From Arachidicoccus sp. BS20 (GTDB lineage Bacteria; Bacteroidota; Bacteroidia; Chitinophagales; Chitinophagaceae), in the NCBI RefSeq assembly GCF_001659705.1, contig NZ_CP015971.1, positions 1,550,001 through 1,614,000 on the forward strand: a DNA stretch of 64,000 bases. The letters run 5' to 3'. Shown one piece after another: positions 1-8,900 of the stretch (positions within the stretch are counted from its first letter, which is position 1; each line of letters begins with the position of its first letter). Below the pieces are notes generated by a model. The model saw nothing but the letters and a program-made list of their open reading frames with translations, searched no databases and had not been told where the DNA came from. The position numbers were made by a program, and so were the translations under genes.

Positions 1-2
1 AC

Positions 3-503
3 AAAGTTTTTCTTCAACCCAAAACTAAAAATGATTCATTAAGAAGCGACACGGAAAAAGATATTTTAAAAATTGTAGTTGTTAATCGTTATCAAAAAGC
101 ACCTGTCGCCAAAGCATTTATTAAAAATTTCGGTTTAAAAAAAGGTGCGCTTGCTTCGAGCGTAGCGCATGATAGTCATAATATTGTAGCCGTGGGTGTG
201 GATGATGAAAGTTTGCTCAGTGCAATCAATGCGGTCATCGAAGTAAAAGGCGGCGTAAGCGTTGCAGAGCGGGAAACACACGTACTTCCACTGAACGTAG
301 CCGGCTTAATGAGCAAGGAAGACGGCTATATAGTTGCCAGAAAATATGCGCAATTGGACAAAATGGCAAAAGATTTGTTAGGTAGTAAGCTGTCCGCGCC
401 GTTTATGACTTTAAGTTTTATGGCATTGTTGGTCATCCCGCATTTAAAATTGAGCGATAAAGGCTTATTTGACGGGGATAATTTTTCTTTTATAATAAAA
501 TAA
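3..503 (+). CDS. ade: Adenine deaminase, C-terminal part (5' end outside window)
   Basis: Adenine deaminase hydrolyses adenine to hypoxanthine and ammonia in purine salvage (cytoplasm, metal-dependent amidohydrolase superfamily). The reading frame is open from the window edge, so only the last 166 or so codons are present and the true start lies upstream. The C-terminal signature is clear: NRY, then [18 protein letters not shown], then an [13 protein letters not shown] segment, a GG stretch and the [10 protein letters not shown] block, ending in the usual [12 protein letters not shown] tail. The stop is followed after only 4 nt by the start codon of gldK, so the two may be co-transcribed, although their functions are unrelated. 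The family call is confident; the catalytic N-terminal half cannot be checked. Confidence 0.9.
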   Translation, partial: KVFLQPKTKNDSLRSDTEKDILKIVVVNRYQKAPVAKAFIKNFGLKKGALASSVAHDSHNIVAVGVDDESLLSAINAVIEVKGGVSVAERETHVLPLNVAGLMSKEDGYIVARKYAQLDKMAKDLLGSKLSAPFMTLSFMALLVIPHLKLSDKGLFDGDNFSFIIK

Positions 504-507
504 ATTT

Positions 508-1779
508 ATGAAGAAACAATTTGGTTTCGTATTGGCACTCGCATTATTCAGCATTTCATTTTCGTACGCACAAAAAACACAGCATCTGAAAAAAGTAGTA
601 TCAAGCAAAAGAGGCTACGTGCTGGGGTTGCCACTGCGGGTAGTAGAAATCCCGACAGGTACATTCATCGACAGTAATAAAAACGGGTCGCCGGGCGATA
701 ACCATCCCATGTTAATCAGCGATTTTTACATCAGCACATCCGAGGTTACCAATGCCCAATATAAAGAGTTTACCGATTGGGTTCGCGATTCTATTGCAGC
801 CTATCTTTTAGGCGGAAAATATCTCAACATAAGCAAAGCGGGCGACACAAGCATTAACTGGAAAAATGCTTCGCATATTGATTGCACCAGCTCTGAAAAC
901 AGGGAAAAACTTACGCCCATATTGCTGCCGCCGGCGCAAACATTGAGCCATCATTACGAAGTTGACCCGTCCAAACTGGTGTATGTAATGCAGGGTTTTG
1001 ATTATCAGGAAGCAGCAAAAAAAGAAAACCAGGGAAAAAATCCAAACGAATTTCGGTACAGATACGAAGTAAAAATTTATCCCGACACACTCGTATGGAT
1101 GCGCGACTTCGGTTATTCCAACAATGAGCAAATGGCACTAAGCTATTTCTCAAGTCCCAAATACACCAATTACCCGGTTGTGGGAGTAAACTGGAAACAG
1201 GCAAATGCATACTGCGACTGGCTTACAAGACAGAGAATCCATACTGAACAACGCAGCAAAAGAATGGCTGTAGGCGGGGTTTGCCGCCTGCCGACGGAAG
1301 CAGAGTGGGCGTACGCCGCCAGCCTGAATGAGGACAATGATAAAAAAATAAAACAGCAAACGACACCGGATACCCCCTTTGTTTTTGTTCAGCGCGACTC
1401 GTCAAAAACCAAAAAAAGAAGCAGACACAACGCACGCAAACATTCAAATGACGAAGTCGAAGACAATACATTATTTCCACAAAATATAGCCTTTGGCGAA
1501 CGCGGTAAATACGGTATTGTGGATTTGGCAGATAATGTATCTGAATGGACAAATACTTCCTACTACGAAGGCGGCGATAATTTTGAGAACCGTTTTAACC
1601 CGGATATTCAATGGGGAAAAATAGATTCCGACTCAAAATCGAAACGGAGAAAAGTAGTGCGCGGCGGAAGCTGGAAAGACACGCCGCAGTTCAAAACATC
1701 CTACAATCGCTTTTATGAAGATATGGACGGAGCACACTCCTACATCGGCTTTAGAGTCGTTGTAAATTTACCTGAATAA
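508..1779 (+). CDS. gldK: T9SS ring protein GldK/PorK (SUMF1-like fold)
   Basis: GldK (PorK in Porphyromonas) forms, with GldN, the periplasmic ring of the type IX secretion system under the outer membrane. The 423-residue protein has a Sec signal peptide ending near SYA-Q (residues 1-21) and then a formylglycine-generating-enzyme-like (SUMF1) fold: EIPTGTF near the N-terminus, FYISTSEVTNAQYKEF, PVVGVNWKQANAYCDWL, RLPTEAEWAYAA, and C-terminal NVSEWT and RGGSW-GFRVV blocks. It heads a gldK-gldL-gldM-gldN gene order that is diagnostic of the system. Oddity: known GldK/PorK proteins are lipoproteins, but no cysteine occurs at the signal-peptide cleavage site here. The start is fixed by the adenine deaminase stop 4 nt upstream. 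Confidence 0.93.
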   Translation: MKKQFGFVLALALFSISFSYAQKTQHLKKVVSSKRGYVLGLPLRVVEIPTGTFIDSNKNGSPGDNHPMLISDFYISTSEVTNAQYKEFTDWVRDSIAAYLLGGKYLNISKAGDTSINWKNASHIDCTSSENREKLTPILLPPAQTLSHHYEVDPSKLVYVMQGFDYQEAAKKENQGKNPNEFRYRYEVKIYPDTLVWMRDFGYSNNEQMALSYFSSPKYTNYPVVGVNWKQANAYCDWLTRQRIHTEQRSKRMAVGGVCRLPTEAEWAYAASLNEDNDKKIKQQTTPDTPFVFVQRDSSKTKKRSRHNARKHSNDEVEDNTLFPQNIAFGERGKYGIVDLADNVSEWTNTSYYEGGDNFENRFNPDIQWGKIDSDSKSKRRKVVRGGSWKDTPQFKTSYNRFYEDMDGAHSYIGFRVVVNLPE

Positions 1780-1818
1780 AACTCAATTTTTAAAAACTAT
1801 AAACCCCAATTTTAATCT

Positions 1819-2448
1819 ATGTCAGTCGAAAAAGTAAGACCAATAGACAGAATACTCGAAATATTCTATTCTTTCGCGGCAGTGCCTGTATTGCTTGGTG
1901 CATTATTCAAACTTACGCATACAACCCCGTTCGGCTCGCCAAATGCCTGGCTTTACGTAGGCTTGGGTACCGAAGCAATTGTGTTTACAACCTTCGGTTT
2001 ATTGTATTGGCTGTCGCCGCCAAAAGCCGTGGACGAGTTGGGCATAGCCGTTGATTCTGCTGATACTAAAAAAACGGCAGACACAAAGAAAACATCGCTA
2101 ACAGCCATTGACGATATGCTGAAAAGCGCCGACATTACACCTGAATCTTTGGACAGATTAAGTCTTGGATTTAAAAATCTGGAGGCAAGCATCCAGCGCA
2201 TCGGAACTGCAAGCAACAACATTGCAAATACGGATGAATATGCCAAGAAATTGCAGGAAGCAACCGCTTCGCTTTCAAACATGAACAGCTTTTATAGCAA
2301 GCTTACTGAAACCTCATCGGCATTGGCAAGCAGCGCCGACGATGCAAAACGTACGCAGGAACAGATTGCCCAACTGGCGCAAAATTTAGTGAAACTCAAT
2401 CAGGTATATGCAAATATGCTTTCAGCAATGAATGTGAAACCTAATTAA
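1819..2448 (+). CDS. gldL: T9SS/gliding motor inner-membrane protein GldL
   Basis: GldL is the cytoplasmic-membrane component that, with GldM, makes the proton-driven motor of type IX secretion and gliding. The 209-residue protein has two hydrophobic helices near the N-terminus (about residues 14-31 and 43-66, with the charged glutamate of GLGTEAIVF inside the second), then a long cytoplasmic tail rich in Ala, Ser, Asn and Leu with coiled-coil character (about 100-205). The EKVRPIDRILEIFYSF start and short N-terminus are typical. It lies 39 bp after gldK and 89 bp before gldM. The gap to gldM contains a strong hairpin (separate entry). Confidence 0.93.
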   Translation: MSVEKVRPIDRILEIFYSFAAVPVLLGALFKLTHTTPFGSPNAWLYVGLGTEAIVFTTFGLLYWLSPPKAVDELGIAVDSADTKKTADTKKTSLTAIDDMLKSADITPESLDRLSLGFKNLEASIQRIGTASNNIANTDEYAKKLQEATASLSNMNSFYSKLTETSSALASSADDAKRTQEQIAQLAQNLVKLNQVYANMLSAMNVKPN

Positions 2449-2460
2449 ATTTTCGTGAGA

Positions 2461-2498
2461 TGTGAAACGTCAGTCGTGCATTATACGCACGTTTCACA
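2461..2498 (+). promoter_or_regulatory. Perfect 10-bp hairpin between gldL and gldM
   Basis: The arm TGTGAAACGT (2461-2470) is exactly complementary to ACGTTTCACA (2489-2498). The 18-nt loop can itself pair GTGC with GCAC. No T-tract follows directly, so it does not look like a standard intrinsic terminator. A role in mRNA processing, stability or partial attenuation that sets the GldL to GldM ratio is only an inference. Confidence 0.5.
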
Positions 2499-2537
2499 AG
2501 TGGAAAAAGTTATTGACTTTAAAAATAAAAATTAACT

Positions 2538-4064
2538 ATGGCAATACCTCGCGAGCCACGGCAGAAAATGATTAACCTGATGTATTTGGTGCTTACAGCA
2601 TTGCTGGCGCTGAATGTATCGTCCGAAATACTGAATGCTTTTCGTACTATCAATGATAGCCTTGGAAATGCAACGAATACTATTGAGCAAAAGAATCAAA
2701 CTTTATTTGAGTCATTTCAGAAATTGATGAATGATGATAAAACGCGCGAACAGGCGGCAATGTGGGAACCAAAGGCTGAAAGAGCAAAACAATATTCGGA
2801 TGATCTTTATAATTATATAGAAAGCATTAAAGGAAGATTGGAAAAAGAATCTGGCTACCATCCCGAAAAAGGAGATAGTTCTTCTTCGTGGTACGACAAT
2901 ACAGATGTACCTACAAAAATTATGGACGATGGAAAATTGGGCGATACATTGTATCAAAAATTAGCCGAGTATAAAAAGAATCTTTTGGCAATAGACCCGA
3001 AAATTGCAGCGCAATTTCAAAATTCTCTGCCGATTGATTTGACTACGCCGAAAGTTGAAAACAGCAGCAACAATACATGGTCCGCCGCTTATTTCAGAAT
3101 GACGCCAACTATTGCCGCAGTTACCATTTTAAGCAAATTCCAGAATGATGTCAGAAATAGTGAAGCGCAAGTTGTGGAATTTTGCCACAACCAAGTAGGC
3201 GCCGTACAGGTTGTATACGACGAATTTGAAGCATTGGCTACATCCAATTCCACTTATTATTTACCCGGACAAGAATTGACTATTTCCGCAGGTGTGGGTG
3301 CATTCAGCAAAAATGCCAAACCGACTGTAACAGTTGATGGCGCTAATGTTCCGCTGGATGCCAATGGAATGGCGTTGTATAAATCCGTCGCAGGAAGTCC
3401 CGGAACTTATACAAAACGTGTAAATATTTCTTTTTATAAACCGGATGGTAGCCTTGCAACTATTACAAAAGATATTCCTTATACAGTCGGTTCGCCCACA
3501 GGCATTACCGTAAGTGCCGATGCTACAAGAGTTTTATACATCGGCTTGGACAATCCTATTTCTATCGGTGGTGGAAATGGCCGTGGGGCAGAAACCTTGC
3601 ACGCTTCCATTGACCAGGGTTCTATCTCTTCACAAGGACATGGCAAGTTTATTGCAAGAGTATCTACACCGGGCGTTGCACACATTACCGTATCCGACGG
3701 AAAAACACAAACCGTGCAGGAAATGCGTGTAAAAACCGTACCTACGCCTACGGCAATGGTTGGCGCCAGCAAAGGCGGACGTATGAGACTGAACGATTTT
3801 AAAGCACAAGTAGGCGTACGTGCCGAATTGGAAAATTTCGTATTTGAAGGCGTGAAGTTTACTGTTACAAGTTTCACGATTACGTGTTCCGGCGCAGGCT
3901 ATCCGGAGTTTACACACAAAGCAGTTTCCGGAAATCTGTTTGCTCCGGTACGGGATATTATAGAACGTGCAAAACCGGGATGTACGATTACTTTAGACGA
4001 TATCAGGGCATCAGGTCCCGGCGGCAGCCGCACGCTTGCCCCTATTGCATTTAATTTGTTTTAA
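2538..4064 (+). CDS. gldM: T9SS/gliding motor protein GldM
   Basis: GldM spans the periplasm from the GldL motor to the GldK/GldN ring and transmits force to the T9SS translocon. The 508-residue protein starts with the typical short basic segment (PREPRQKMINLMYLVLTALLAL), a single transmembrane helix at about residues 11-28 followed by NVSSEILNAF. A long periplasmic region follows, with helical N-terminal part and three later beta-rich domains (GVGAFSKNAKPTV..., ISIGGGNGRGAETL..., and the C-terminal GPGGSRTLAPIAF end). Length (about 510-520 in relatives) and order between gldL and gldN support the call. Confidence 0.95.
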   Translation: MAIPREPRQKMINLMYLVLTALLALNVSSEILNAFRTINDSLGNATNTIEQKNQTLFESFQKLMNDDKTREQAAMWEPKAERAKQYSDDLYNYIESIKGRLEKESGYHPEKGDSSSSWYDNTDVPTKIMDDGKLGDTLYQKLAEYKKNLLAIDPKIAAQFQNSLPIDLTTPKVENSSNNTWSAAYFRMTPTIAAVTILSKFQNDVRNSEAQVVEFCHNQVGAVQVVYDEFEALATSNSTYYLPGQELTISAGVGAFSKNAKPTVTVDGANVPLDANGMALYKSVAGSPGTYTKRVNISFYKPDGSLATITKDIPYTVGSPTGITVSADATRVLYIGLDNPISIGGGNGRGAETLHASIDQGSISSQGHGKFIARVSTPGVAHITVSDGKTQTVQEMRVKTVPTPTAMVGASKGGRMRLNDFKAQVGVRAELENFVFEGVKFTVTSFTITCSGAGYPEFTHKAVSGNLFAPVRDIIERAKPGCTITLDDIRASGPGGSRTLAPIAFNLF

Positions 4065-4078
4065 ATAATATTTGTAGG

Positions 4079-5170
4079 ATGATGAACAAATCTTTTTCTT
4101 ATACAAAATTATCCGCGCTTTTGTTCGTTGGATTAATATCATTCGGTTCACTGAACGCTCAATCCAAAAAGAAAAAATCGCGTCCACCTGTAGATTCTTA
4201 CGGCGATATTCCCGTACAAAGCAATAGTGCCCCGAAGAAATCAAAAGTTCCGGCAGCAGATACCACAGAATTGCCAACCGACAGTTATGCAAGTGCTGCC
4301 GACACAATGGGCATTAATCCGAATTTACCTGTTACTGTCATTAAGGATTCTTCCAATGGCGGATTGTTTTCAGACAATAAAAAGTCTCTAAGACGAGATG
4401 GCATTTTAGAAGATGACGCAACTGACAGTACAGCCACGCCTTTACCCTACACGCCGCTATATTCGACAGATGCCGTTTACCGTGTGCGTGTATGGAGAGT
4501 AATTGACGGAACAGAAAAAGCAAATCTTCCTTATTTTTTCAATTCATCTATTGACGGCGAAGACAATACCCGTTTAATCAACGTGATTTTTAATGCTATC
4601 AAAAATGATAGTGTACAGGCTTTCAGTTCAATTGACGACCGCTTTACCACACCGATAACTTTCCAACAGGCGTTAGATGCTTTCGGAAGCGGTACCGATA
4701 CTTCTGCCTCTTACGACTTAAACGGAAATATCGTAGGCTATCAGGTAAGGCAAAAAGCCTTAAATCCGGATTCTATTTATAAATTCAGGATAAAAGAGGA
4801 ATGGGTCTTCAACAAGCGCGACGGTAAAACCTATGTGCGTATTCTTGGTATCGCACCGTTAATTTCCTACACTATGTCTAATGGCGACGTTGCTGATAAT
4901 AGCGAACACGCAGCATTCTGGATTTATTATCCCGATTTAAGAACAGCCCTTGTGCGTTCATTGATTCCAAATCCATTGAATATAGGCGGTACTATGACTT
5001 GGGAAGAGGTATTTGAAAAAAGATTATTTACAAGCCATATTATCAAATCTACTTTGGATACGCAAAATGGTTTTACAAAAGAACCATTAACCGGAGCACA
5101 AGGTCAAACAATTCAGCAAGAGCTGAATAATTTAAGCGGTCAAATGTGGAAGCATTCTGCCCAACAATAA
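4079..5170 (+). CDS. gldN: T9SS ring protein GldN/PorN
   Basis: GldN/PorN is the periplasmic partner of GldK in the T9SS ring. The 363-residue protein has a signal peptide (MMNKSFSYTKLSALLFVGLISFGSLNAQ), a low-complexity Lys/Pro/Ser/Asp linker to about residue 115, and the conserved core beginning with DAVYRVRVWRVIDGTEKANLPYFF, containing the FRIKEEWVFNKRDGKTYVRILGIAPL segment and ending with a TWEEVFEKRLF motif near the C-terminus. Two adjacent ATG codons (4079 and 4082) are possible starts. It lies 14 bp after gldM, the last of the four core genes in the operon. Confidence 0.93.
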   Translation: MMNKSFSYTKLSALLFVGLISFGSLNAQSKKKKSRPPVDSYGDIPVQSNSAPKKSKVPAADTTELPTDSYASAADTMGINPNLPVTVIKDSSNGGLFSDNKKSLRRDGILEDDATDSTATPLPYTPLYSTDAVYRVRVWRVIDGTEKANLPYFFNSSIDGEDNTRLINVIFNAIKNDSVQAFSSIDDRFTTPITFQQALDAFGSGTDTSASYDLNGNIVGYQVRQKALNPDSIYKFRIKEEWVFNKRDGKTYVRILGIAPLISYTMSNGDVADNSEHAAFWIYYPDLRTALVRSLIPNPLNIGGTMTWEEVFEKRLFTSHIIKSTLDTQNGFTKEPLTGAQGQTIQQELNNLSGQMWKHSAQQ

Positions 5171-5196
5171 GCGAGTTTATTAATTAATATAATATT

Positions 5197-5898
5197 ATGA
5201 TGAGATATTTAGGGAAAATATTTGTTTACTTTTTCTGTATTTATTGTTTCGCAAGTACAACAACTCATGCTCAAAATGACGTGCCTGCAAGAAGAAGCTA
5301 TATTGGTATCGCCGGCGGAATAATGAATTATGGCGGCTATATGCAACCTAAATCTTTCACTCTTAGTCAAATAAGCGGAGCGGGCGAAATAATGTACCGG
5401 TACGATGTTACTACAAATTTTCACGTACGTGCAACAGGTTTAGTAGGCTGGTTACAAAGAAGCAATCAATATGTAGAGGGTCAAACTCCTGACCGTTCGG
5501 GCTATTTTCAAACGGGTATTGCAGAATTGAATATCTTACCTGAATACGATTTTTTAAACATCACTCCTGACAAGCAATTGCGCTATCAATACAAGTGGAC
5601 TCCTTATATTTATGCGGGTGGCGGCGCGTTCCGTATGTTTCATTATAAAGGTCAAAAGGTAAATGCAGAAAATGTTGTAGTAAATACAGGAATAGCGCAT
5701 AAATGGGGTGCAGACCTGCGTGGCGGCATTGGCATTAAATATGTTGCGGCTCCCGGTATTCAACTGTTTTTTGAAGGCGAACAAAGGGTACTCAATCGTC
5801 CAATAGATTTCTATCAATATTCAAACAGTCACTATTTCTCCATTATGATTGGCGGCATATTCAGCCTTCAGAAAATCGGCTCCAAAAATAATTGGTAA
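5197..5898 (+). CDS. Outer-membrane beta-barrel protein, DUF6089/PorG-like
   Basis: A 233-residue protein with a signal peptide (cleavage near THAQ) and alternating aromatic/hydrophobic strands typical of a small 8-stranded outer-membrane barrel. The sequence resembles the DUF6089 family, which includes PorG, an outer-membrane T9SS component that touches the GldK/GldN ring. Supporting features are FQTGIAELNILPEYDFLNI, then WTPYIYAGGGAFRMFHYKG, and a terminal aromatic strand. It is 26 bp after gldN and is the last gene before a strong terminator, so it is most probably part of the T9SS operon. The PorG identity is by resemblance and context. Confidence 0.6.
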   Translation: MMRYLGKIFVYFFCIYCFASTTTHAQNDVPARRSYIGIAGGIMNYGGYMQPKSFTLSQISGAGEIMYRYDVTTNFHVRATGLVGWLQRSNQYVEGQTPDRSGYFQTGIAELNILPEYDFLNITPDKQLRYQYKWTPYIYAGGGAFRMFHYKGQKVNAENVVVNTGIAHKWGADLRGGIGIKYVAAPGIQLFFEGEQRVLNRPIDFYQYSNSHYFSIMIGGIFSLQKIGSKNNW

Positions 5899-5919
5899 TT
5901 TTAGTAAAAATTTTTAAAG

Positions 5920-5960
5920 AAAAGGTCTGTGTGATTTAATCAAAGACGGACCTTTTCTTT
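5920..5960. terminator. Bidirectional terminator between T9SS operon and sortase gene
   Basis: An 11-bp stem, AAAAGGTCTGT (5920-5930) against ACGGACCTTTT (5946-5956, one G-T pair), is followed by TCTTTT on the plus strand and, on the minus strand, by a run after the A-rich arm. It separates the convergent gldKLMN operon from the minus-strand sortase gene, whose stop codon overlaps its end. Confidence 0.8.
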
Positions 5961-8900
5961 TACCGCATCAGATACATTTTACCGTATCCTTTATTAAAAT
6001 ATTTTCCCGTGTTTACCGCGTTCCCGTTCTCATCTGTAATGTTGAATTTATCCAACCGCTTTCCATTTTCATTTGTAATCACTCTATACAGATAAACACC
6101 GTTTGCCAGCTTTTGACCGTACATGTCGGTACCATCCCATTTGTACTCCGTAATATTTCTTCCTATGTGCAATGGTCCCAATTCCGCCTTTGTAATTTCT
6201 TTAACAATTTTTCCTGTAATCGTCATAATCTCTATCCGAATATTCTGTGGTACCTCACTACCCGTAATTGTAAATACAAATGCAGTAGAAGATGTAAAAG
6301 GATTAGGATAATTGAACATATCCGAAATCATTGGCTTATTATACACCTGGAATGAAACACTATAAGACAAACTTTGTGTAGTTGAGCTTGAGTTTCCATT
6401 GTTTACAATTAATTGGTAAGTACCATCCTGTATAAGATATGGTTTAAGGTTGGCAATTGCTTCGTTATTTCCACTGTCTTTCGCCGGCGTAAAAATGAGT
6501 GAGTCTGTATTGTATGCAAATCTTTTTGTCGTTCCGTCGGGATACTTCAAAGAGATTTGTGCGATAGAAGTATCATTCAGTAAGATGTATTTTGAATCGC
6601 TATTGAAGTGGATAACGATATCGGGTTTTGCAGCCACAATATCATTATTCAAAATATGTACGCCATCAAATGTTACATCCAGATTAGTACTGCTGATATT
6701 AGACTTAACATAGAATGTTTTAAAAAGAAAATTATTATCGCTGCTTTGTTCTTTAGGGTTATTGTTTGGATTAATATTTAAGCTAAGATTATTCTTACCT
6801 GTAATATTTTGAGTGCTTACTGATGTTTTGAGCGTTGGGTTTGTCTGGTTTTTATTGAAGGTAGCGGAGTCACCCGGTATGGTAATGCTGACAATGGCTG
6901 TATCGCCGGGCATCAGTTTTTTAAGGTTTCTGACCGGGATGGTATATACTGTATTATTTGCGCTTGTGATGTTCACATTTGCCGGGAGGCTGTCGTTAAA
7001 AGGCTGGTCGCTAATGTTCTTAAAGGCGATGGCGAAGCTGTAGTCTTCCCCGCTGTTAACCGTATCTTTTGTATTGTACAAAATATTTGCCGCCAGCGCA
7101 CCTTCGGGCAAAGGGGAATACAACAAGTGCCAGTAGCGCAGCTGGTAAGGTGTAAAGTTGATGCTGTCGGCATCGCGCAGTTTCAGTTGCAGGTAAGGGT
7201 ATTGCTGCGCATCAATATCAGAGATATCGGCATTCTGCTGTGCCATGGTCAGCGTTTTGAGCACGGTGCTGCGGGTTTGGCTGCTGTCAAAACCTATCAC
7301 GTACAACTGTGCATTATCCGTACCTGCCGCATCCTGCGACTGCCCGTTCCATTGCAGCGATGTCCAGCTTTGGGCGGGACCGAATTTTGGGGAAGTGATG
7401 AAGCCCAGCGTATCGCTGCTGTTGATATTTTGATTGATATGCAGCTGCCCGAAAGCGTCATCGGTCATTTGCTGAAGCGGCGTAAAGGAATGGTCTCCTT
7501 TTTTATAGATAAACACCGCTGCTTTGGGTGCCGTAAAATTATCGATAAGCCCAAGTCCCTGTTCAATAAAAGCGTTGTAGAGCGAACCGCTGCCCGTGCC
7601 GTCCTGTGTTTTCCACGCATCCACCGTAGGTACGGAGGTAAACGGCGTTACAATAAACAGCCTGACAATCACATAGGAACCTTCGGGTATCCAGTCCATG
7701 AACTGTGCAATATTATTGCGTTGTGCCGTGGTTTTATACGGGAACTGGAAGTTGTATTTATTGGTATTGGGATAATTAGCGGGGTTTTTGTCAAAAGAGT
7801 AAGGCGAAGAGCCGCAGGCAGTCGTTGAACCCATGAAGCCTTTGCCGGAACCTGCCAGCACGCCGCCGGCCTGCTCAACGGTAGAAGGTTCGGATTGGTT
7901 AAAATAAGGCTTAACACCGTCCGGAGAGAATATATTGAACATGATGGAATTACCCACAGAAGTACAATAGTAGCTGGAATTAAGAATTGTGTTGTTGATA
8001 ACGATATCGAAGTTGCTTGCTCCGGTAGTATTCCCGCCGCCGGTTACGGCGTGGTTAATCAGGAAGGCATTGGGGATATTAGTAAAAGTCCACAGCCTGC
8101 TTGTACTGTCCAGCCGGATTCTTTCTGTCGCAGACGCCAGGTGCTGATAGAGGTGCGACTGCCCGGCACCGTCCCGGTTGTTGGGACTGCCGATGTATTG
8201 GAAACTGCTTCCTGCCCAGTAATACAAACCGCCTTGTGCCGGCGCAGGACTTACCCGCCAGTAGTAAACCGTACTATCGCTGTAGCTGATTCCGGGGTCA
8301 AAATCGATGGCTCCTCCTGCAGAGTGTACCGTTTTTGTTATTTTGAATGTAGAATTGAATAAAGATGTGGTATCCAGTTCCATCACATAATCGGTTGCGG
8401 CAGCCAATGCGTCGGAGGTGGAAGCAATGAGATGAGCGGTCGGATTATGAATGATGGAATAATCGTAAGGATAAGCAGGCGTCAGCCCGTTGGAATAGAC
8501 AAAAACGGTTGCCGTCGCGGTGTTGTTGGCAGTACTTAGCTCATCATAGCGTGCATTGCCGTCAATGGTTACGATGATGCTGTTGCTGCCGGCATCTGTA
8601 GCCGGGTTAAGTGTTACATCCAGCTCCACCGAATCTATATTTTTTACCGAAGGAATGTTTTTGGACAACAGGGTTTGTATTGTTCCCGAAGGCAGTTTTC
8701 TTTGTACCTGCAACATTACGGAGTCCCCGGCAGCTTTGCCTAAGTTATACAAATAGGCTTTTATATGAAAGCCGGCGGCAGTTGCCGACACCGATTGCGG
8801 GGCAATGATATGCGCGGCATCTACGGCAAAATCGGGCTTGGCTGCTCCGAACAGTGAAATGGCGGGGTCGCCCAAAAAACAGGTTTGCGCTGCATTGGCA

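Noticed and set aside
7127-7828. 233-residue open frame on the plus strand, antisense to the sortase gene
   Set aside because: It lies fully inside the 1742-residue sortase frame in its GC-richer part, where stop codons are rare by chance. The product is Arg/Cys-rich without a recognisable domain.
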